Source: Neglectibacter sp. X58 | GTDB lineage: Bacteria > Bacillota > Clostridia > Oscillospirales > Acutalibacteraceae | Length of the DNA stretch: 64,000 nucleotides | Assembly: GCF_009936035.1 (NCBI RefSeq) | Contig: NZ_QWEO01000001.1 | Coordinates: forward strand, 248,001-312,000 | Direction: 5' to 3' | Part shown: positions 58,821 through 64,000 of the stretch, piece by piece | Layout: every line of letters begins with the position of its first letter | How positions within the stretch are numbered: position 1 is the stretch's first letter | Notes under the pieces: generated by a model | What the model was told of the DNA's origin: nothing | The model's database searches: none | Seen by the model: the letters and a program-made list of their open reading frames with translations, nothing else | Position numbers and translations under genes: made by a program

Positions 58821-60092
58821 TTATAAAGGCCGGATTACAGACAGCACGCTGCGGTCTTCCCGCAGGAGGGACAGCTTTTCCGACACGTCCTCCAGGGTTA
58901 TTTGTGCCAGCGCGTCAATATAGGCAAACAGCTCCCTTCCCTTTAAAGAAAGGCTGAGCACGCCGTTTGCAATGCTGGAGGCGCTGTTTAAAGCTGCCAC
59001 GTTTTCCCCGTACAGGGCGCGCTTGGCCCGCTGGAAAGCATCCTCCGGGATGCCGTCCTGTAAAAGCCTGGCAATTTCCCGGTTGATGGCCTGGGCCACA
59101 GCCTCTGGCTCCCGGGATTCCCCGCCGAACATGACGGTGGCGTATCCGGCACCCTCGAAATACTCATAGCTGAAGCTGGACTCATTTACAAGGCCCTTGT
59201 CCAAAAGCTGCCTGAACAGCGGGGACGATTCGGACGCCAGGATTTCCAGCAGGATCTCCATTTCCGCCAGGTCTTTTTCCGTCCGCGCCCTGCCGCCGTC
59301 CTCCTTAAAGCCGAACTGGAACAGGGGCAGCGCCACTGCCAGGCGCTCCTCTGCCAAGGGCTTTACAATATCCGCTGGCTCTGCCGGGAAAACCCGCTCC
59401 ACAGAGACAGGCGCACAGGGCTTGAGCATTTTATCGCACAGGGCCAGCACTTTTTCCGGGTCAAACTTTCCAACCAGCACCAGCGCCATGTTGTGCAGGT
59501 TATAGAAGGTGTTGTAGCAGCGGTACAGGTATTCCGGGGTGATTTTCGCAATGCTTTCCACCGTCCCGGCAATATCCAGGTGGATGGGATGGGCATGGTA
59601 CATGGCACGCAGATAATTAAACATCACCCGCCACTGGGGATCGTCGTCATACATCTTAATTTCCTGGCCGATAATCCCCTGCTCCTTTGCCACCGTCTCC
59701 TTGGTAAAATAAGGCGACTGCACAAAGTCCAGCAGGATTTCCAGGGACTCATAAAACCGCTCTGTGCAGGAGAACAGGTAGCAGGTGGACTCAAAGGAAG
59801 TGTAGGCGTTGGCGCTGGCCCCGGTTTTGGCGAACCGGGCGAAAGCGTCCCCGTCCTCGCTCTCAAAAAGCTTGTGCTCCAGATAGTGGGCAATGCCCTC
59901 GGGCACGGTTTCCGGGGCCTTTTCATCGCTGCGGCAAAAGCAGTTGTCAATAGACCCATATTTGGCGCCGAAAATGGCATAGGTGGTGTTGCCGCTCTCC
60001 TTGGGATAAAGGTAAATGGTGAGGCCTGTGGGATGGCTTGCTTTGAAATAGTGGTCGCCCACCCGAGCGCTTGTCACTTTTTGCAGATCCAT
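58821..60092 (-). CDS. yfmH: M16 peptidase, YfmH type
   Basis: A 423-residue pitrilysin-fold protein with the inverted zinc motif HYLEH (in EGIAHYLEHKLFES, ~68-81) and the downstream glutamate, so it is the active partner. YfmH and YfmF are linked in B. subtilis to 5-aminopentanolylated EF-P; whether they act by proteolysis is not settled. It follows yfmF by 3 bp. Confidence 0.9.
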   Translation of the reverse strand: MDLQKVTSARVGDHYFKASHPTGLTIYLYPKESGNTTYAIFGAKYGSIDNCFCRSDEKAPETVPEGIAHYLEHKLFESEDGDAFARFAKTGASANAYTSFESTCYLFSCTERFYESLEILLDFVQSPYFTKETVAKEQGIIGQEIKMYDDDPQWRVMFNYLRAMYHAHPIHLDIAGTVESIAKITPEYLYRCYNTFYNLHNMALVLVGKFDPEKVLALCDKMLKPCAPVSVERVFPAEPADIVKPLAEERLAVALPLFQFGFKEDGGRARTEKDLAEMEILLEILASESSPLFRQLLDKGLVNESSFSYEYFEGAGYATVMFGGESREPEAVAQAINREIARLLQDGIPEDAFQRAKRALYGENVAALNSASSIANGVLSLSLKGRELFAYIDALAQITLEDVSEKLSLLREDRSVLSVIRPL

Positions 60093-60095
60093 TGG

Positions 60096-61361
60096 TCAAT
60101 CCCCTCCGTTTCCCTTTAGCCGGTATACTGTGTCAAGCCGCAGCCTGTTCGCGGCCTCTATTACGTCCTGCACCTTGTAGCCCATTAACTGCTCTGCCGC
60201 CATGTCCGGGCTTTGCTCCGGCTGATCGAAGGTTCGGGAAAGATACCAGTTTTCCACAGCCCCCAGGGAATCCCCCACAGAATGGAGGGCATTGCACAGA
60301 GCAAGCTTTGCAAAGGTCAAATCCTCCTCGGTTACTTCCCCGCGCTGCAAGGCCTGAAGCTGCTCCAGCACAGCCTCCTCTGTTTTTTCCAGATTTGCCG
60401 TTTCCACGCCGCTTTCCACATACAGCGCGTTGCCGACGCTGGAAAAGCTGGAGGAGCAGTAATAGCACAGGCCCATTTTTTCCCGCACGTTCTGGAAAAG
60501 CCTGGAACTGGGCGTGCCGCCCAGCACAGCGCTCATTAGTTGGAATAGCATCCGCTCCCGGGGCTTTGCGTCCAGCCGGAAGCCCATGGAAAGCTTGGAC
60601 TGGGACAGGGGCTGTTCCTCCGTCACCCGGCGCACCTCCCCAGGTTCCCGATAAGGCACCTGTCCAAGAGGGCGGGAAAGGCCCATGGCGCCAAACTTCT
60701 CCCGGAACAGCGCAGGATTAGGGGCGCAGTCTCCCAAGGTGAAAATTTCAAACCTTGCTGTGCGGAGCAGTTCTCCCCAGGCCGCCAAAAGCCCTTCCCG
60801 CTTCAGTGCCTCAATATCCGCCCGGCTGCCGCAGCGGTTGATACCCGCCTGCTGACCCTGGAACAGGATTTCTTCGCAGCGCTGGTGGGCATAGGTCATT
60901 TTATCATTATACTCCGCGTCCTTCATCTCTAAAAGCTGGCGCTTTTCCTGGGTGAACCCGTCTAAAGGGAAAAAGCCCTGGGCATCCTGCAAAGGGGAAA
61001 AAATTACGCTGAAAAGGAGGCTGGAAAGCTCCTCCAACATGTTCTCGCCCCCAAAGGCATAGCGGTCCGCAATGCCGCTTGCAGAAAGCCCGATAGACTG
61101 GAAGTTCCCGAACTTTCGCACGCTGGAGCTTAAAGAAGCGCCATAAAGCTCTGAAAGGCGGCAGTTTAAGGCTGTGTAATCGGGATACTGCCGGGTGGCC
61201 CGGCTGACAAGGGAAGGCAGCAGCGCATAGGCTGCCGCCGTCTTTTCCGTTAGGGGTACCAGCATATTAACAGACACCCGCATGGTTTTAAAGCGGGAAT
61301 CGGACAGGGATTTCAGGGAAGCGCCCTCCCCGATGGGATTAAATTGCAATGCATTTGTCAT
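60096..61361 (-). CDS. yfmF: M16-like protein, YfmF type (no zinc motif)
   Basis: A 421-residue pitrilysin-fold protein. The position of HxxEH is occupied by unrelated residues (LLPSLVSRATRQYPDYTALN), so it is catalytically inactive. The C-terminal half keeps the arginine/tyrosine region (NVREKMGLCYYCSSSFSS) typical of the partner subunit. It is expected to form a heterodimer with YfmH, encoded 3 bp downstream. Confidence 0.88.
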   Translation of the reverse strand: MTNALQFNPIGEGASLKSLSDSRFKTMRVSVNMLVPLTEKTAAAYALLPSLVSRATRQYPDYTALNCRLSELYGASLSSSVRKFGNFQSIGLSASGIADRYAFGGENMLEELSSLLFSVIFSPLQDAQGFFPLDGFTQEKRQLLEMKDAEYNDKMTYAHQRCEEILFQGQQAGINRCGSRADIEALKREGLLAAWGELLRTARFEIFTLGDCAPNPALFREKFGAMGLSRPLGQVPYREPGEVRRVTEEQPLSQSKLSMGFRLDAKPRERMLFQLMSAVLGGTPSSRLFQNVREKMGLCYYCSSSFSSVGNALYVESGVETANLEKTEEAVLEQLQALQRGEVTEEDLTFAKLALCNALHSVGDSLGAVENWYLSRTFDQPEQSPDMAAEQLMGYKVQDVIEAANRLRLDTVYRLKGNGGD

Positions 61362-61390
61362 GGTGTCGTAACCTTTCAGGATGAATACTT

Positions 61391-62029
61391 TTAAATCGTG
61401 CCAAAAATCCTATCGCCCGCATCCCCCAGCCCAGGCAGGATATAGCCGTTTTCGTTGAGTTTTTCGTCAACAGCGGCACAGTAAATCTGCACATCCGGAT
61501 GGGCTTTGTGCAGGGCCTCAATCCCCTCGGGAGCGGCGATAATGCACAAAAACTTTACGCTTTTAGGGCTGCTGCGCTTGACAATGGTAATAGCGTCCAT
61601 GGCAGAGCCGCCGGTGGCCAGCATGGGATCCAGCACGATAACATCCCGTTCCATAATATCCTGGGGCAGCTTGTTGTAATACTCCACAGGCTTTAGGGTG
61701 TCATGATCCCGGTACAGGCCGATATGCCCCACTTTAGCGGAGGGCACCAGCCGCAGCATGCCATCCACCATGCCCAGTCCGGCCCGCAGGATAGGCACAA
61801 AGGCCAGCTTCCGGCCCGCAATGACTTGGGTGGTGGTTTTCTGCATGGGGGTTTCCGTCTCCACATCCATTAAAGGCAGATCCCGGGTGGCCTCATAGCA
61901 CATCAGGTTGGCGATCTCGCTGACAAGCTCCCGGAACTCCTTGGTGCCTGTGTCCTTGCTGCGCAGAAAAGTGAGCTTGTGCTGGATTAAGGGATGATCC
62001 ATAACAAATACGTTTTCATGGCTTTTCAC
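61391..62029 (-). CDS. upp: Uracil phosphoribosyltransferase
   Basis: Salvages uracil to UMP with PRPP. The 212-residue enzyme has [28 protein letters not shown], the [14 protein letters not shown] motif, PRPP loop [14 protein letters not shown] (~127-140) and [10 protein letters not shown] at the end. GTG at 62029 is favoured by GGGAGGAG 8 nt upstream. rpiB precedes it by 56 bp, a common neighbour in Bacillota. Confidence 0.94.
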   Translation of the reverse strand: MKSHENVFVMDHPLIQHKLTFLRSKDTGTKEFRELVSEIANLMCYEATRDLPLMDVETETPMQKTTTQVIAGRKLAFVPILRAGLGMVDGMLRLVPSAKVGHIGLYRDHDTLKPVEYYNKLPQDIMERDVIVLDPMLATGGSAMDAITIVKRSSPKSVKFLCIIAAPEGIEALHKAHPDVQIYCAAVDEKLNENGYILPGLGDAGDRIFGTI

Positions 62030-62085
62030 TGGTAAAACTCCTCCCAACTTTTAAGTATAGCCGCAACGCATAAAGCTGATTGCCT

Positions 62086-62532
62086 TTACAGTGTTCCTTC
62101 TTCAATCTGGGCAATCTGGGCAATGCGCCGGGCATGCCGGCCGCCGTCAAATCCTGTGTCCAGGAAGATATCCACGAGCTGTAAAGCGGTTTCCTTGTCG
62201 ATTACTTGCCCGCCCATGCACAAAATGTTGGCGTTATTGTGCCGGCGGGTCATTTCGGCACAGTGGGCGTTTGTACACACTGCCGCCCGGATGCCCTTCA
62301 CCTTGTTGGCGGCCATGGAAATGCCAATGCCTGTGGAACAGACCAGCACGCCAAAATCTGCCTTTCCCTCCGCCACGCTGCGGGCGGCTTTGGCGGCAAT
62401 GGGCGCATAATCTACAGATTCGGTGCTGTATGCGCCAAAGTCCTCGCACTGTATACCCTTTCCCTCCAGATGCTGCCGCACAGCTTCTTTCATCTCAAAA
62501 CCGCCGTGGTCACAGCCAAGTGCTATTTTCAA
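62086..62532 (-). CDS. rpiB: Ribose 5-phosphate isomerase B
   Basis: A 148-residue RpiB interconverting ribose 5-phosphate and ribulose 5-phosphate. Visible features are IALGCDHGGFEMKEAV at the N-terminus, the catalytic cysteine in LVCSTGIGISMAANKVKGIRAA (~66) and RRHNNANILCMGGQVI. Length is typical. It lies 1 bp after tsaB. Confidence 0.94.
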   Translation of the reverse strand: MKIALGCDHGGFEMKEAVRQHLEGKGIQCEDFGAYSTESVDYAPIAAKAARSVAEGKADFGVLVCSTGIGISMAANKVKGIRAAVCTNAHCAEMTRRHNNANILCMGGQVIDKETALQLVDIFLDTGFDGGRHARRIAQIAQIEEGTL

Positions 62533-62533
62533 G

Positions 62534-63241
62534 TCAATTCCCCTCTTTTTCTTTTTTTCGTTTTAACTCCCGCTCTGCCTGGGGCAGGCGCAGGTATACA
62601 GGTAGCAGCTCCGCCGCGGAAACTGCCAGCCCCTGCTCTGCCTGCTTGAAACCTAAAAAGGCTACGCTGGAGGCCTGCTGGTACCGCTGGCTTTCCGGAG
62701 CCAGGCGCGCCCCCCACGCGGAAAAGGTTTTGTGGCACAGGGCTGCGCCGTCGCCAAAGAGCACCAGCGCCGACCCGTATGCCTCACATTCTGCCGAAAG
62801 CGCGGAGATAGCGATGGCCCTGTCCTCCGTCAGCCGGATGAGCGCGCCCTTTTCCACCCGGAACAGGGCATTGTACACCTGCCCGCACCGGGCATCCATG
62901 ACAGCGCAGATGACGCAGCCCTCGCAGGCAAGGCCTCCATAAGCAATGGCCTCCAGGGTGGAAACGCCGCAGCAGGGCGTGTTGTTTGGAAAGGCTATTC
63001 CCTTTACACAAGAGACGCCGATACGCACCCCCGTAAAAGAACCTGGCCCGGCGGAAACTGCCAGCAGAGAAAAATCCTGCCAAGACTTCCCCAAGGCCTG
63101 GAGCAGGCTTTCCGCCATAGGCAGCAGGGTCTGGCTGTGGGTCATGGAAACGTTGCAGTAATACTGCCCCAAAAGCCTTTCCCCTTCTACCACAGCCGCC
63201 GAAGCCGCTGTGGCTGAGGATTCAATTCCTAAAACCAGCAT
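62534..63241 (-). CDS. tsaB: tRNA threonylcarbamoyladenosine factor TsaB
   Basis: A 235-residue ASKHA-fold protein: LVLGIESSATAASAAVVEG, SMTHSQTLLPM, SAGPGSFTGVRIGVSCVKGIAF (~60-81). TsaB dimerises with TsaD, and with TsaC and TsaE makes t6A37 in ANN-decoding tRNAs. It follows tsaE by 3 bp; tsaD is not in the window. Confidence 0.93.
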   Translation of the reverse strand: MLVLGIESSATAASAAVVEGERLLGQYYCNVSMTHSQTLLPMAESLLQALGKSWQDFSLLAVSAGPGSFTGVRIGVSCVKGIAFPNNTPCCGVSTLEAIAYGGLACEGCVICAVMDARCGQVYNALFRVEKGALIRLTEDRAIAISALSAECEAYGSALVLFGDGAALCHKTFSAWGARLAPESQRYQQASSVAFLGFKQAEQGLAVSAAELLPVYLRLPQAERELKRKKEKEGN

Positions 63242-63244
63242 ACC

Positions 63245-63679
63245 CTACAGTTCTCCCTTCCAGCCCTCTATGGTAATGCGCCGCTGGGCCTGTGTTTCCC
63301 CAAGCGACATATGAATATAGACGGTTTCTTCAGGCAAAGCGCCGTCTATGTTTTCGCTCCACTCAATTACCAGCACCCGGTCTGTGCCCAAGTAATCAAA
63401 AAAGCCAGTGGAATACAGATCGTCCCAGGTTTCAATGCGGTACATGTCAAAGTGTTCCACCGTAAGCCTGCCTGTATACTCATTGATAAGAGCAAAGGTG
63501 GGGCTTTGGGCTACGTCTCCTGCTCCCAGTCCTATGACAAGGCCCCGGGTGAAGGCTGTTTTGCCCATGCCCATGCCTCCGGTAAAGGCCAGCACCTCCC
63601 CGCCCTGCAACTGCTTTGCAAGGCGGGAGGCCAGCGCCTGGGTTTCCTCTGGCGAATTCGTCAAAAATGTTTGCGTCAT
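63245..63679 (-). CDS. tsaE: tRNA threonylcarbamoyladenosine ATPase TsaE
   Basis: A 144-residue P-loop protein: TNSPEETQALASRLAKQL, Walker A TGGMGMGKTAFTRGL (~34-48), SPTFALINEY, HFDMYRIETWDDLYSTGFFDYL and the catalytic-site IEWSE. TsaE powers the t6A cycle. ATG at 63679 is chosen by alignment to the family; the ribosome site is weak (GGGCTG), and it starts 7 bp after the upstream stop, so coupling is likely. Confidence 0.93.
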   Translation of the reverse strand: MTQTFLTNSPEETQALASRLAKQLQGGEVLAFTGGMGMGKTAFTRGLVIGLGAGDVAQSPTFALINEYTGRLTVEHFDMYRIETWDDLYSTGFFDYLGTDRVLVIEWSENIDGALPEETVYIHMSLGETQAQRRITIEGWKGEL

Positions 63680-63686
63680 GCTTTTG

Positions 63687-64000
63687 TTAGAACAGCCCGT
63701 GAATGACAGACATCTCATCCACGTCGATTTTCTCTGCCGCAGGCACTTTGGGCAAGCCGGGCATGGTCATAATATCTCCGGCGTAAGCCACCACAAAGCC
63801 TGCGCCTGCGGAAAGCTTCAAGTCCCGAATGGTGATGGAGAATCCCTCGGGCCGCCCCAGCAGGCTGGGATCGTCAGACAGGGAATACTGGGTCTTGGCA
63901 ATGCACACAGGCATGGCGTCCCCGCCCAGGGCCTTGATGTCCTTTAAAGATTTCTGGGCCTGCTTGGTGAAAATGACGCCCTCCGCGCCGTAAATTTTCT
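63687..64000 (-). CDS. fhs: Formate-tetrahydrofolate ligase, C-terminal part
   Basis: The last ~104 residues, running off the right edge: KIYGAEGVIFTKQAQKSL, MPVCIAKTQYSLSDDP, GFSITIRDLKLSAGAGFVVAYAGDIMTMPGLPKVPA, then a short tail ending IHGLF. These are the conserved C-terminal blocks of Fhs, which makes 10-formyl-THF from formate, THF and ATP for one-carbon metabolism and, in acetogens, the methyl branch of the Wood-Ljungdahl pathway. The presence of an acetogenic pathway cannot be judged from this fragment. Confidence 0.93.
   Translation of the reverse strand, partial: KIYGAEGVIFTKQAQKSLKDIKALGGDAMPVCIAKTQYSLSDDPSLLGRPEGFSITIRDLKLSAGAGFVVAYAGDIMTMPGLPKVPAAEKIDVDEMSVIHGLF

Noticed and set aside
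1-64000. CRISPR arrays, rRNA genes and insertion-sequence transposases
   Set aside because: No regularly spaced short repeats, no rRNA sequence and no DDE transposase ORF were seen on either strand.

Overview
The window looks like a chromosome segment from an anaerobic, endospore-forming Bacillota of class Clostridia, most likely a gut Oscillospirales-type organism. The reasons are a trimeric NAD-linked [FeFe] hydrogenase operon, spoIIM next to xerD, a CwlD-type germination amidase, YajC followed by a TIGR04086-type membrane protein, the TIGR03960/TIGR03936 radical SAM pair, the YfmF/YfmH pair, AGGAGG-type ribosome binding sites, and fairly GC-rich genes between AT-rich promoters. Nearly all of the sequence is ordinary core genome. 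The unusual part is a small integrated element at 28.77-30.8 kb.

Layout. 0-2.8 kb: end of an Ig-like secreted protein, then serC-serA on the minus strand. 3.3-13.0 kb: a ten-gene hydrogenase operon in which the catalytic genes hydC, a ferredoxin gene, hydB and hydA are mixed with two DRTGG proteins, two GHKL-ATPase proteins, a PHP phosphoesterase and a second, diverged hydrogenase-like protein. It is interrupted by a 260-bp inverted-repeat element and several hairpins. 13.1-15.1 kb: LytTR regulator, DUF3021 membrane protein, YdcF. 15.1-21.3 kb: pyrimidine genes pyrC, pyrF, pyrK and a peptidase E-PyrD fusion, with Nudix, phosphatase and YqgF genes; a promoter and likely attenuator precede pyrF. 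21.4-27.6 kb: degV, tgt, yajC, TIGR04086, spoIIM, xerD, YesL family.

27.7-30.8 kb: a second Xer-type recombinase gene, a 28-bp dif-like palindrome, and a 1,957-bp element between 67-bp direct repeats. The element encodes a phiX174-gpA-like HUH Rep and a catalytic-domain-only tyrosine recombinase. It also carries a long hairpin built from dif-like cores and a promoter-to-terminator unit for an apparent ~155-nt RNA. From 3.6 to 27.6 kb every gene is on the plus strand, and from 27.7 to 64 kb every gene is on the minus strand. This convergent switch at a dif-like site beside two Xer genes suggests the replication terminus, with a Xer-exploiting element integrated there.

30.8-64 kb, all minus strand: a GME-fold protein, radA, cwlD, AAC(3)-family, TIM-barrel, GNAT and DUF3788 genes; a five-tRNA operon (Val-Asp-Phe-Gly-Cys); hslO, a methyltransferase and yerC; yjjG, lysA, engB, lon, clpX, clpP, tig (protein quality control); a metallophosphoesterase, thrC, a dipeptidase, yraN, rnhB, rbgA, two signal peptidases and rplS; the radical SAM pair, uxuA, yfmH, yfmF, upp, rpiB, tsaB, tsaE and the end of a formate-tetrahydrofolate ligase gene.
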